Under the pieces are notes generated by a model. It did not search any database and had not been told where the DNA came from. It worked only from the letters and a program-made list of their open reading frames with translations. Of a DNA stretch of 64,000 bases, positions 22,265 to 35,231 are shown in pieces. Both the position numbers and the translations under genes were made by a program. This stretch comes from Protea cynaroides (taxonomy: Eukaryota > Streptophyta > Magnoliopsida > Proteales > Proteaceae). Position 1 is the stretch's first letter; each line of letters opens with the position of its first letter. The DNA lies in contig CM053271.1 in assembly GCA_028583415.1 (NCBI GenBank), positions 91,282,584 through 91,346,583 of the forward strand, given 5' to 3'.

Positions 22265-22494
22265 TCATGGGGTTGGGGGCATCGGAGAAATGGGGTCAGC
22301 GATGTCATAGTCACGCTCATTTGCGATCCTGAGCCAGTGTACTTGCTCATGCATGACTTTGAGGCTGCGAGAGAGGCGCCCTAGGTCACGGTTCATCTCA
22401 ACCTAGGCATCCCGAATCTCCATAAACATACTCATCATGGTATCGGGAGGAGGCTGAGATGGTCCTGCTGCAAGTATGGGCTGCGGTTCCGATG
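22265..22494 (-). pseudogene. H1 antisense gene, C-terminal half (split by the LARD)
   Basis: The minus strand reads 'GPSQPPPDTMMSMFMEIRDA', a stop (TAG), 'VEMNRDLGRLSRSLKVMHEQ', 'VHWLRIANERDYDIADPISP' and ends in TGA at 22265-22267. This matches the proline-rich linker and coiled-coil tail of the E2 antisense protein (GPSQAPLH, LLREIREAQ, QVAWLTRVYAEDYDRD). The rest of the gene continues beyond the 13.6 kb insertion, at 36095. Confidence 0.75.
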
Positions 22495-22499
22495 CAAGA
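22495..22499. repeat. Target-site duplication CAAGA, left copy
   Basis: CAAGA here and at 36090-36094 flank the LARD exactly and show that the two LTRs belong to one insertion. Confidence 0.93.
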
Positions 22500-23280
22500 T
22501 GTGAGGACAATGGAAAATCGATGATGATCCTCCTCGGGATGGAAATGTGTATCATGTATCGATGAAGATCGATTTATTCTGTTGGAGTCGCCACCTAGAT
22601 TAAGGTCTAGGACCTCTAAAAATGTAGCCTCACCCTAAGGTAAGACTTCTATTGACTCGTGACCCAATGTATCGGTTCTTTGGTCTGCAAGAGATCGGGT
22701 AAGTATTCAGGGTACGGTTATGGGAAGGTGTTAGGCACCCAAACCGCCCGATCAATATCGGCCTCCTAAACTTTCCTTAAATTCTAATTTTGACTATGCT
22801 TGGTCAACTGGATGACTAGGGTTCAATGGGGGATGTCCTAAACCAAGTTGCTAAGTTATTCTAACCTAGGGTTCAGCCAATCATGTTTTAAAGTAAATAA
22901 ACAAGAAAACGTAATGTACAATATCATACAATGAACCGGACCAAAGATGGTTCGGTCTTGGACTGAATCTGAGACGTGTAAAACATCTCAAGCGCCTACG
23001 TATTCCAATCCCTGGAAATCAAGTCCAAAAACGTAGTTCGAAAGGGTTTGTGTGATTAATGATTATGGAAGTGATTTATGCATTTGCTTCAATTAGATTC
23101 TTTGTTGTTCAAGTTGAAGTTTATGCTGGATGTATGGTTGATAGGTGGCTTTGTACCGTATTTGGGATTCCCAAATTGCCTACGTATTCTAGGGTTTGCC
23201 CTAGAAATCAGGTACGACGTAGTTCGAAAATTTATGAGAGTCGGATTTGGAATGTGTACCAAATCCTTCCAATTTTGTCA

Positions 23281-23584
23281 ATAGGATCTAGGGATGAGAC
23301 CTAAATTCCTACCATTTTTATTTGGGATGTGTACCAAATTCTTTCTATTTTTGTTAATAGGATCTAGGGATGAGACCTAAATTCCTACCATTTTTATTTG
23401 GGACGTGTACCAAATTATTTTCATTTTTGTCAATAGGATCTAGGGATGAGACCTAAATTCCTACCATTTTTAATTGGGATGTGTACCAAATTATTTCTAA
23501 TTTTGTCAATAGGATCTAGGGGTGAGACCTAAATTCCTACTATTTTTATTGTTTCCATTTTTAGGTTTTTAGGGTTTCCTATCC
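23281..23584. repeat. 76 bp tandem repeat, four units, in the LARD LTR
   Basis: 'ataggatctagggatgagac' recurs at 23281, 23357, 23433 and 23509, with 'gtgtaccaaatt' in each unit. The same array is in the right LTR from about 32313. Confidence 0.92.
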
Positions 23585-25189
23585 CTTTTCATTGTGATTT
23601 TCGTTTTTTAGGGTTTTCTACCCTAATTGCTCTCTTTATTCTAGGGTTTATTTTGCCCTAATTATTCTTTCCATTTTAGGGTGTATCTTGCCCTAGTTGT
23701 TGTACAATGTAAACAATCTAACAAAGCAATGTGAGCTTAAATATAGCAGTGTAAGCATCCAAATATAGCATGTTGGAAATATATTCAAATTTAGCAACAC
23801 ATCAGTCAAAAATGGCAAGTGAGCATGTGAATCAATACAAACATGGTAAGTGTGCATCCAAACATGGCAGTAATATGTGAGCAAGTGTAGTAGACAAATA
23901 TGGCAATAAGCATGTGTAGCATTCCAATCATGGCAATGTGATTATTCCAATTATGGCAATGTGATCATTCCAATTATGGCAGTGTGACTATTCCAATTAT
24001 GGCAGTGTGACCATTACAATTATAGTAGTGTATGCATACGAGCATCCGAACATAGCATAGCATCAAATATGGCATGTGAGAAACAACCAAAGCATATGAG
24101 AATCAATCAAAACATGATGGAACACGTAGCAAGATGACAGCTTTGTCAGGCTGGACCAAAATGGGCACATAGGGCACTGTACTTACTCAAAAAATTCTTA
24201 AAAGATATCCCTGGAAAGAAGACTCAGAGGCCAACATTTTGTCTCAAGGAAGCTAATCCTAAAAGAGACCATAGGCAGGTCGAAAATATTCCCCAAGTAC
24301 AGGCAAATACACTGGTCAGGTCTGTTCCATATTGTTGACCAGTTGCACCATAAATTCCAAATAAAATTCTATTCTTAATGAAAATTAAATAAAAACATAT
24401 ATCTATGTAGATAACTATCTGATCTAAAATTTCATTAATAAAAACAAGTTAAAACAGTATATTTTCTTTGTGAAAAATGACTCTTTTCAATCATGCAAAT
24501 CAGCACATCATGACAGATCTGAAATCAAAGCACTATGCACTTAAAAATTGATATCAATTCAAAAAAAAATGAAAAAAATATGAAACCAGTGCCATTTTTT
24601 AGAAGACTTTCATGTCTAAAAATTTCATGTTAAGTGGATTTTCTGATTATGGCCATAAGGCCTTTGTCTGGAGACTTTCCGATGGAGGATTGCATTACAT
24701 CCGAGAAAAATAGCAATGTCGAAGACAAATTTTTTGATATATTTCCCAAATTCCAAATGGAACGAAATTTTTAGGGTAGTCTTCTATCATATCAGAGAGA
24801 CTCCCATAAAATTTTGGGCTTCAAAATCTTAGAAAAAATACATATGATGTACGTCCTAAGTTTGAACCCTAAATCTGGAATTTTCAGATCAGAAAATCAC
24901 TTTATGAAATTTACAAAAAACATCAAACATCATTGTATATCAATCAAAAATTCATCATTGAATAGCTTAGACAAATTATCATTCATAAAAAATGTTAGAC
25001 ATAGGCATCCTAACATTAACAAGCATGTAATAGAGCATTCATGATTGAGATTTCATGAAAATTAGCCTTTTTCAAGCAAAATTGGCATTCGGGCATTATA
25101 ACGACCTCTCAATTTGTTTAGAGTACTAACCTTGGGCTCAAATCGAGCGAAACCGTTGATGAAGGGTGATTGGGGGTTGTATCAATCCC

Positions 25190-25740
25190 CTTTGAATGTG
25201 AATCCTCCTTCTCCTCTCTTCTGCTTCTTTCTCTCTTCTCTTTCTCTCTTTTCTTCTTCTCTTTTCTTTCTTTTCTCTTTTCTCTCTCTTTCTTTCTTCC
25301 TCTCTCACGTTTTCTCTCTCTCACTCACGTTTCTCTCTCTCACCCACGTTCCCCTCTCTCTCTGATCTGGAAAAGGATCCCTCCTCTCTCCTATTTATAA
25401 TTTTTCACTCATTTTTTAGAAGATCCTTCTTTCCTTTTCTTCTTTTTTCTAGAAAATCTTTTTTTTCTCTCCATTTTTTCTTCTTTCCTTTCTTTTCTTC
25501 CTTCCCACGTTTTTTTCTTCTTCCTTTCTTTCCTTTTTCTCATTCTTCTTCTAGAAAACCCCTTCTCTCTTTCCTTTCTCTCTTCTTTCCTTTTCTTCTT
25601 CATTCTTTTCCTTCCTTTTTTCTTTTCTCCCTCTCTTTCTTTCACGTTTTCTTTCTAGGAAACGTGAAGGGAATCTTTCCCCCCCCCCTTTTTTTTTATT
25701 TTTTTTTATTTCTCCCTCTTTCCTTTTTTCTTCTCAAGAT
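25190..25740. repeat. Pyrimidine-rich (TC/TTC) tract
   Basis: About 550 bp are almost purely C and T with scattered 'cacgttt' words. The counterpart is at 34220-34770. It could form triplex-type structures; predicted proteins on either strand are artefacts of composition. Confidence 0.85.
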
Positions 25741-25746
25741 TTTTTT

Positions 25747-25990
25747 GGATTATCTCAAAACCCTAAATCCCCTTCTCTTTCACGTTTTCTCTCTCCCCTC
25801 TTTCCTTTTTCTTCTCAAGATCTTTTTGGATTATCTCAAAACCCTAAATCCCCTTCTCTTTCACGTTTTCTCTCTCCCCTCTTTCATTTTTCTTCTCAAA
25901 ATCTTTTTGGATTATCTCAAAACCCTAAATCCCCTTCTCTTTCACGTTTTCTCTCTCCCCTCTTTCATTTTTCTTCTCAAAATCTTTTGG
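25747..25990. repeat. 81 bp tandem repeat, three units, in the LARD LTR
   Basis: 'ggattatctcaaaaccctaa' recurs at 25747, 25828 and 25909, each unit ending in 'cttctctttcacgttttctc'. A partial fourth unit begins at 25989. The right LTR has the same array. Confidence 0.9.
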
Positions 25991-26046
25991 ATTATCATTT
26001 ACATATAATAATATATATTATATACATATATACACATATATTTTAT

Positions 26047-26056
<10 letters not shown>

Positions 26057-26116
<60 letters not shown>
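26057..26116. repeat. (AT)n microsatellite in the left LARD LTR
   Basis: About 60 bp of uninterrupted AT. The corresponding tract in the right LTR (35093-35228) is over twice as long. Confidence 0.93.
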
Positions 26117-26123
<7 letters not shown>

Positions 26124-27070
26124 TAAATACTATGCATATGAATGAACCGGTTCGAAACGGGTTGAGAGCCGACTTAGGTTGGCGAGTTAAACCGATATGG
26201 GTTGAGCTAGGTTGGACCAAAATTGGCTTGAACGCGAGTTGACCCGGATTGATTGGAATTAAGCGGGTTTTCTCTCCTTGTCATTTCATGGGTCATTTCC
26301 ATTGTCATCCCGCATGGAATTTTTCCGATGGCCTCTATTCCAATTTTTTGCGTTCAATTTTTTAGACAATTAAAATTAGGGAATATAGGAACGGAATCAA
26401 CCTGAATCCGATGTAGAACGGAAAAGATATGCAGCTTTGAAGTTCTGACGATAATTTTGCATGCAAGCTTGCATGGGACCCACCGGTGACTTCTACCGGG
26501 ATTTTTTACGTCCATTTTTAGAACATCATGAATGAAGAATAATGGTCTTGGGATCATCCCGAATCCGATGTCGGATGATTAAGATATGATGATTTGAAAT
26601 TCAAACAATCCGACTTAGGATAATTTGCACGAAGGCCCCTGGGATTATTTATAATAACTTCATAAACCTCCCTTATATGTATCATCCGACTAAAATGGTC
26701 ATATCTTCTTCATTTGATATCAAATTGAGCAATTCCGGTCTCATTTCGAAGGTAATTCTATGACCTATGCATCCATGCAAAATTATAACCCATGACCTTC
26801 TTTGTGGACCCATTGAAAACTTCCTCAAATTCACAGACCCATTGAAAACTTCCTCAAATTCGCAGTCAAAAATCCAAACTTCCGATCATCTTTCTCCTTT
26901 TGTTGTCCACACACCCGCAGGGCTATGTTTAGCTGGGATGGCAAAAATGGGATGCTTATAGATGCCCCTCTTCGGCCGAGATTGTGGGCAATTGAGACCG
27001 AAGACAAAAGTGGCCCATTTTTGCATTATTCTGCACTTGATCTGGATTATAACATTGTTCTCTTGAACTT

Positions 27071-27115
27071 GTGTAGCCTTTGGATGTGTAGCCTTTGGAT
27101 GTGTAGCCTTTGGAC
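27071..27115. repeat. 15 bp tandem repeat, three units
   Basis: GTGTAGCCTTTGGAT is repeated three times head to tail (last base varies) in the LARD interior. Confidence 0.95.
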
Positions 27116-29569
27116 CGAATTTGGGGTGTCCCAAATTGCCTACGTATCCTTTGGGATTTCCATCCCTCCGGAATCAGGTTCCGCGTAGTTCGGGCCGGTT
27201 TTTTTTTCTCTCTTTCCATGATCTTTCTTTCTTTCTCTTTGCTTGTATCTTGTTCTCTTTTCCATTCTTATTTTACTTTCATTCAGTCTTCTTTCTTCTC
27301 TGTACTTTCACCTTTCTTTCCTTTTCTCTTTTTTTTTTTTTCATTTCTCTTTTTCTTTTTCTTGTTCTTTTCAATTCCTTTCTTCATCTTTCTTCATTCC
27401 CAAAATGGGTTGAACTTTCCATAAATATTGAGGTAGCCACAATGGGGCTCAGCATCTGCACTTTGTCCACTAACATTGCTCGGAATCCAAGAGGAACTAG
27501 AGATCATGATTTGATCGACTTTCCTTGACTTGACTTAATCTAGACCGAGAGAAACATGTTTCCTTTCTTTAAAAGGCAATTTTGATATGTTTTGCATTCC
27601 TGCCAAATTTATATGGGTTTCACTTTGATCAAAGGGCAATCAGGTCTTTTTAATGAGGGGCAAATGATGATAACGACTCAAATTTGTATGAGTCATCTTT
27701 CTCTTACATGCAAATGAACTCAGCTAGAGTTTCAAACAAGGGGCTCAACTAAACTCATGATGTTTGGATAAATGGGTGATTTTGCCCCAGTGTCTAAGTT
27801 CAAGTCTGCACACATTGATAGACAGGCAACTTTTGAGCCATCAATAGATATAACCTTAAGGAGATGCAACCTTACACTAATCTTTAGAAAAAACATCAAA
27901 GAATGCTTTCTCTTCTCGGTATCACTCAGATAGAAAACAAGTTTCAACAAGCTATGCTCAGATGTTGAATCAGTTATAACCACGTTTGGGCCCAAATCCT
28001 TTAAGTCTGTATACAAGTATGATGACGAAGGTCCAGATGGACAGATAAGAAACGGTCCAATGGGTCTGCCATTGGGAGAGTGTTTGGTTGTTTATGTAGA
28101 ATGGCTTGATCTCCACTAGGCAATGCCATTTTATTGGCTAGCAACAAAGGACTATGGAATTCTTGGACGCCGTCGAAATGATGAACGACAGATAGATATT
28201 CCAGTCAGATTTATTGAACAATATTTATGCATAACAAGACGATATGTTCACAAGAAATGATACCATAAAATGTTGTGACATTTGAAGTAAGGGCATGTAA
28301 TGTCGACTCTGTGGAAGACCGTCAGATTGATGGACGGGAGAGAGAGTCTTCAGCCGAAAAGAAAAATCATCTGATGATAACAAAGTGATGAGACCACCCC
28401 CTGAATGGGCGGAATGTAGTGACCAATATAAAAAATCCAGCTCAACACACAACGTGAACCACAACAAACGATCAGCTCTCCAATCAGGTTCTAAGAAATG
28501 GTGTCTATATGTCATTGTACGAGAACCAATTGTCTTATTACTCTATAACTGAACTCGTCCATCCGTAGGGCTCCAAAGGAGTTGCCCCATGTACATGCCT
28601 TGTAATCAAACTCACTCATCATTAGTGTTTCAAAGTAGTTGCTTCATGTCTATGCACCATAGTTGAACTTGTCCACCATCGTTGTTTCAATGTAGTATGC
28701 TAACCAACCTCATTATTTTGTATAGCTCTTTCTTTTTTTCTTTTTTTTTTTTTTTTTTTTTTTTTTTCTTCTTTTTTTTTACTCCTTTTTTTATTTTTTT
28801 TTTTTTTTTTTTTTGAGCTCATCTTTGACGTTGAGGTTGATCTGTTGCATGTTTTATGTCTGTAGACTTCATGCACTTGTAGAAGACTTGATCACTTGGA
28901 TTGATGTAAACTTGATAATGCCTTGTGTGTAGACCCTTCTTGTAAAACTAAATGAACCACTTGTATGAGTCTGTAAATGTTCTCTACTTTCAAGGAATAT
29001 CCCAAAAAAATCTTTCTATAAATCGACCAAATGGGAGGACATTTTGATGTTACAATTTGTATCTTTGAAAATGCTTCCATGACTTTAACTTAATCATTTG
29101 TAACTTTCACATGTGTGTTGAACTTTCATTTCTCTAAAGGTCGGTGGAGTAGAAGTTCAGGTTGTGGCCCTTCATCTCAATCGTCATCAGAGTCAGAATT
29201 AGCAACGGACATGGAAGAGGAAGAAATATCAAACTGGGAAGGATGGATTGGAAGTAGTAAAGCACTGTTGTTGATGTCTCAAATGAGATAATTATTGTTC
29301 ATTTTTTCAGAGCATTTTGGACTGGACCGTCTACAGACACATCGAACTTAAGCCCAAACATAGATGACCTATCAGATACCAATGGTAGCCAGTTTAGACA
29401 AGTAATTCACCGATTTACCCCAATTGGATACGACATCATTGACGCTAACTTATGATTGGTTGTAGGACCGAATCTCCATTCAGACTTTCGCTAGTAAAAC
29501 TCATTACGACTATCTATCGACATGTGTTTGACCCTTTCCATCTTGAGATAAACCCCTCTTGGGTCTATT

Positions 29570-29850
29570 ACCATTTTGATTTATGCCCCAATTCGGGTTT
29601 GACATTCACCTGGCCAATGCCTCAATTTGGGGTAAATGTATTCCAATCTTATGCCCCAGTTTGGATGTCATGAAACTCTGACCTATACCCTTGTTGGTCC
29701 ATCACCTTTTTGGTTTGCCCCACTTTGAATCCATTAACATTTTAATATGCCCCAGTTTAGGGTGCACTGATATTTTTGTTGTGCCCCAATTTAGGGTGTA
29801 CTAACATTTTGGTTTTGCCCCAGTTTAGGGTGCACATGAAGTTCATTTTT
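29570..29850. repeat. Degenerate repeats of a 'tgccccagtttagggtg' motif
   Basis: At least six spaced copies, such as 'atgccccaattcgggttt', 'tgccccagtttagggtgcac' and 'tgccccaatttagggtgta', occur at intervals of roughly 35-45 bp. Confidence 0.75.
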
Positions 29851-30414
29851 AGGCTACCTTAATTTTGGGATACAATTGACCACATGGTCTTCCTTTTCAT
29901 CCTGGATTTTGGGAGGTGGGTGGGCCATTCTTAAAGGTTCGAGGGCTACTCCTTTGAGTTATGGTCACCTTGGTTGATGAAAGTAATTTGGGAGTCAGAA
30001 ACCAACTCCTTCAGTCAAAGTGGCTCAATTGCCAAGGGTGAACGAAATGCTTTCCGATCTCAGTTTTTTTTCATTTAAATTTGGCAGGTATGCTAGTATG
30101 GGAAAGAAACATGTAATCTCTCAGAATCTATGATTCAGCTTTCTAACCTCTTGGATTCCTCAACTCCGATCCGAGAAATTTCAATTCCGCTCTGTAATAT
30201 TTGGGCTCTCAATATATTGTCTTCCAACCATTCCAATACTTTGAGGTACAAAAGTCCTCCATATGAACATGAACCGAGACATGAACCGGTGATGATGAGA
30301 CATTCTTATGAGTGGAAGTAATAAGAGTGGATGTTTTGTCTACTCACTCAGGTGTTCTCTTAAGTCTAGACAATCATATCCTCCCTAGTTCAACCTTTCT
30401 TTCTTTTTTTTCTT

Positions 30415-30466
<52 letters not shown>

Positions 30467-31531
30467 TATTTTTTATATAAATAATGAATGAAGGTTAAGA
30501 CTCGAAGTGACTGGACACGAGAAGGATGCACATACACATACAAAGCCGACTCGACCAAACAAAGTTAGCTCCTTCATGAAAACCGACCATTAGACATCAT
30601 CTGTAACAATTTATTTGTATTTGAATAACCCCATGATTGGTCTTGGGGCCTCAAGATTCCGAATGGATCATTGTAGCACCAAGGTTCGACCATGTGGTTC
30701 ATCAAATTTCAAGAAATTGAAACGGATATGCTTATTTGTAGTTTTCATGATGGATGACAAAAGCGGTTCATGATTGAAAAAACCGGTAAATTTCTACTTG
30801 ATCATAGTATCTATACCGTGACGAAGATTTTTCGATCGTTTTTGAGATTGATGTATCAATATTGAACGGTCAACACAATGAGCTTTGTACGATGGAGGGC
30901 GTGTACAGACCGCCCACACTAATGTGTATGCGGGTATACGTAACCCTCACGCTCCCAACAAGTGAGAGACAAGAATACTCAAGCGTGGATCCAAACATGT
31001 TGACAAGTCAAGGAAAAAAATGGGCAGAACTTCGACGTCTCAGATGTAAATATTATGATCGAGTAGATTTTACCATGTTGGTTCAAAGATGGACCAAAAT
31101 AACATACATGTGGCTCAAACTGGGTTAGGACAGAAAAGGCCACCTTGACGAGGATGGGGTAACCTATCACCGAATGCTCGATGAATAATGGGCCCCCAAT
31201 CCCTTTATATACTATGTTGCAAGGATCCAAGCGACGTGGAGTAGCATAACGCATTCCCAGGCGGACCCAAGAAACGCTCGTTAGAGGCTGCTCGCCGGTC
31301 GTGGTCTCACAAAGTACAGGCCAAGGCTGTGTGTTTCGCCTAGCGGGCTGCCCCACATGCATGGGACCCGGTTCGGCTACTCGCACGAAAGTGTGACTGA
31401 ACCCATTCCCCCCAGAGTAATATGTACAAACAATAAATATAGTACCCTAGATCTAGCATCAAATGTCAAGCAAATCAATATAAGGAAAGTATCCTAAGAG
31501 TCTGAATATTAATCCCCAGCGGAGTCGCCAC

Positions 31532-34500
31532 TGTGAGGACAATGGAAAATCGATGATGATCCTCCTCGGGATGGAAATGTGTATCCTGTATCGATGAAGA
31601 TCGATTTATTCTGTTGGAGTCGCCACCTAGATTAAGGTCTAGGACCTCTAAAAATGTAGCCTCACCCTAAGGTAAGACTTCTATTGACTCGTGACCCAAT
31701 GTATCGGTTCTTTGGTCTGCAAGAGATCGGGTAAGTATTCAGGGTACGGTTATGGGAAGGTGTTAGGCACCCAAACCGCCCGATCAATATCGGCCTCCTA
31801 AACTTTCCTTAAATTCTAATTTTGACTATGCTTGGTCAACTGGATATCTAGGGTTCAATGGGGGATGTCCTAAACCAAGTTGCTAAGTTATTCTAACCTA
31901 GGGTTCAGCCAATCATGTTTTAAAGTAAATAAAAAAGAAAACGTAATGTACAATATCATACAATGAACCGGACCAAAGATGGTTCGGTCTTGGACTGAAT
32001 CTGAGACGTGTAAAACATCTCAAACTGCCTACGTATTCCAATCCTGGAAATCAAGTCCAAAAACGTAGTTCGAAAGGGTTTGTGTGATTAATGATTATGG
32101 AAGTGATTTATGCATTTGCTTCAATTAGATTCTTTCTTGTTCAAGTTGAAGTTTATGCTGGATGTATGGTTGATAGGTGGCTTTGTACCGTATTTGGGAT
32201 TCCCAAATTGCCTACGTATTCTAGGGTTTGCCCTAGAAATCAGGTACGACGTAGTTCGAAAATTTATGAGAGTCGGATTTGGAATGTGTACCAAATCCTT
32301 CCAATTTTGCCAATAGGATCTAGGGATGAGACCTAAATTCCTACCATTTTTATTTGGGATGTGTACCAAATTCTTTCTATTTTTGTTAATAGGATCTAGG
32401 GATGAGACCTAAATTCCTACCATTTTTATTTGGGACGTGTACCAAATTATTTTCATTTTTGTCAATAGGATCTAGGGATGAGACCTAAATTCCTACCATT
32501 TTTAATTGGGATGTGTACCAAATTATTTCTAATTTTGTCAATAGGATCTAGGGGTGAGACCTAAATTCCTACTATTTTTATTGTTTCCATTTTTAGGTTT
32601 TTAGGGTTTCCTATCCCTTTTCATTGTGATTTTCGTTTTTTAGGGTTTTCTACCCTAATTGCTCTCTTTATTCTAGGGTTTATTTTGCCCTAATTATTAT
32701 TTCCATTTTAGGGTGTATCTTGCCCTAGTTGTTGTACAATGTAAACAATCTAACAAAGCAATGTGAGCTTAAATATAGCAGTGTAAGCATCCAAATATAG
32801 CATGTTGGAAATATATTCAAATTTAGCAACACATCAGTCAGAAATGGCAAGTGAGCATGTGAATCAATACAAACATGGTAAGTGTGCATCCAAACATGGC
32901 AGTAATATGTGAGCAAGTGTAGTAGACAAATATGGCAATAAGCATGTGTAGCATTCCAATCATGGCAATGTGATTATTCCAATTATGGCAATGTGATCAT
33001 TCCAATTATGGCAGTGTGACTATTCCAATTATGGCAGTGTGACCATTCCAATTATAGTAGTGTATGCATACGAGCATCCGAACATAGCATAGCATCAAAT
33101 ATGGCATGTGAGAAACAACCAAAGCATATGAGAATCAATCAAAACATGATGGAACACGTAGCAAGATGATAGCTTTGTCAGGCTGGACCAAAATGGGCAC
33201 ATAGGGCACTGTACTTACTCAAAAAATTCTTAAAAGATATCCCTGGAAAGAAGACTCAGAGGCCAACATTTTGTCTCAAGGAAACTAATCCTAAAAGAGA
33301 CCATAGGCAGGTCGAAAATATTCCCCAAGTACAGGCAAATACACTGGTCAGGTCTGTTCCATATTGTTGACCAGTTGCACCATAAATTCCAAATAAAATT
33401 CTATTCTTAATGAAAATTAAATACAGACATATATCTATGTAGATAACTGTCTGATCTAAAATTTCATTAATAAAAACAAGTTAAAACAGTATATTTTCTT
33501 TGTGAAAAATGACTCTTTTCAATCATGCAAATCAGCACATCATGACAGATCTGAAATCAAAGCACTATGCACTTAAAAATTGATATCAATTCAAAGAAAA
33601 ATGAAAAAAATATGAAACCAGTGCCATTTTTTAGAAGACTTTCATGTCTAAAAAGTTCATGTTAAGTGGATTTTCTGATTATGGCCATAAGGCCTTTGTC
33701 TGGAGACTTTCCGATGGAGGATTGCATTACATCCGAGAAAAATAGCAATGTCGAAGACAAATTTTTTGATATATTTCCCCAATTCCAAATGGAACGAAAT
33801 TTTTAGGGTAGTATTCTATCATATCAGAGAGACTCCCATAAAATTTTGGGCTTCAAAATCTTAGAAAAAATACATATGATGTACGTCCTAAGTTTGAACC
33901 CTAAATCTGGAATTTTCAGATCAGAAAATCACTTTATGAAATTTACAAAAAACATCAAACATCATTGTATATCAATCAAAAATTCATCATTGAATAGCTT
34001 AGACAAATTATCATTCATGAAAAATGTTAGACATAGGCATCCGAACATTAACAAGCATGTAATAGAACATTCATGATTGAGATTTCATGAAAATTAGCCT
34101 TTTTCAAGCAAAATTGGCATTCGGGCATTATAACGACCTCTCAATTTGTTTAGAGTACTAACCTTGGGCTCAAATCGAGCGAAACCGTTGATGAAGGGTG
34201 TTTGGGGGTTGTATCAATCTCCTTTGAATGTGAATCCTCCTTCTCCTCTCTTCTGCTTCTTTCTCTCTTCTCTTTCTCTCTTTTCTTCTTCTCTTTTCTT
34301 TCTTTTCTCTTTTCTCTCTCTTTCTTTCTTCCTCTCTCACGTTTTCTCTCTCTCACTCACGTTTCTCTCTCTCACCCACGTTCCCCTCTCTCTCTGGTCT
34401 GGAAAAGGATCCCTCCTCTCTCCTATTTATAATTTTTCACTCATTTTCTAGAAGATCCTTCTTTCCTTTTCTTCTTTTTTCTAGAAAAATCTTTTTTTTC

Positions 34501-35090
34501 TCTCCATTTTTTCTTCTTTCCTTTATTTTCTTCCTTCCCATGTTTTTTCTTCTTCCTTTCTTTCCTTTTTCTCATTCTTCTTCTAGAAAACCCCTTCTCT
34601 CTTTCCTTTCTCTCTTCTTTCTTTTTCTTCTTCATTCTTTTCCTTCCTTTTTTTCTTTTCTCCCTCTCTTTCTTTCACGTTTTCTTTCTATAAAACGTGA
34701 AGGGGAATCTTTTTCCCCCCTTTTTCTTTTTTTTTTCTTTTTTTATTTCTCCCTCTTTCCTTTTTTCTTCTCAAAATCTTTTGGATTATCTCAAAACCCT
34801 AAATCCCCTTCTCTTTCACGTTTTCTCTCTCCCCTCTTTCCTTTTTCTTCTCAAGATCTTTTTGGATTATCTCAAAACCCTAAATCCCCTTCTCTTTCAC
34901 GTTTTCTCTCTCCCCTCTTTCATTTTTCTTCTCAAAATCTTTTTGGATTATCTCAAAACCCTAAATCCCCTTCTCTTTCACGTTTTCTCTCTCCCCTCTT
35001 TCATTTTTCTTCTCAAAATCTTTTGGATTATCATTTACATATAATAATATATATTATATACATATATACACATATATTTTATAACATACA

Positions 35091-35143
<53 letters not shown>

Positions 35144-35147
35144 TTAT

Positions 35148-35231
<84 letters not shown>

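Larger units (their letters stand above)
22500..26960 (+). repeat. LARD left LTR (4461 bp)
   Basis: Collinear and almost identical with 31532-36089; most of the length difference lies in the (AT)n tract. It holds two CTACGT...ACGTAG hairpin modules (22996 and 23180), a 76-bp tandem repeat (23281), an array of short 'attatggcagtgtga'-like repeats (about 23700-24060), a pyrimidine-rich block (about 25190-25740) with a weak TATA-like 'ctatttataat' at about 25391, an 81-bp tandem repeat (25747) and (AT)n (26057). No protein-coding region: long frames in the pyrimidine block are low-complexity artefacts. Confidence 0.92.
26961..31531 (+). mobile_element. LARD interior, non-coding
   Basis: It starts 'gatgcccctcttcggccgag'; no iMet primer site is visible, so the primer is unidentified. 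Contents in order: a third CTACGT..GCGTAG hairpin module (27140-27188), a pyrimidine-rich stretch (27205-27400), poly(T) tracts at about 28735-28815 and 30395-30470, an array of 'tgccccagtttagggtgcac'-like repeats (about 29570-29850), and a GC-rich block (31140-31400). The interior ends 'ccccagcggagtcgccac' just before the right LTR. Frames of 60-135 codons are present but share no motif with any family I know. Confidence 0.8.

Noticed and set aside
23700..24060. Regular short repeats ('attatggcagtgtga', spacing about 20-25 bp) considered as a CRISPR-like array
   Set aside because: Units are degenerate, there are no unique spacers of fixed length, and the array is duplicated in both LTRs of a plant retroelement.
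25114..26220. Several overlapping reading frames of 67-114 codons on both strands (and their copies at 34146-35229, including one of 229 codons)
   Set aside because: They run through the pyrimidine-rich tract, the 81-bp array and (AT)n; their proteins are S/F/L- or K/R/E-runs with no domain, and both strands are open only because of composition.
27110..27528. Plus-strand frames of 104 and 135 codons in the LARD interior
   Set aside because: They cross a TTC-rich stretch and give F/S/L-rich products with no similarity to known proteins.
30979..31386. 135-codon minus-strand frame in the LARD interior, in the GC-rich block
   Set aside because: No recognisable motif, and high GC lowers stop frequency; reported only as a composition anomaly.
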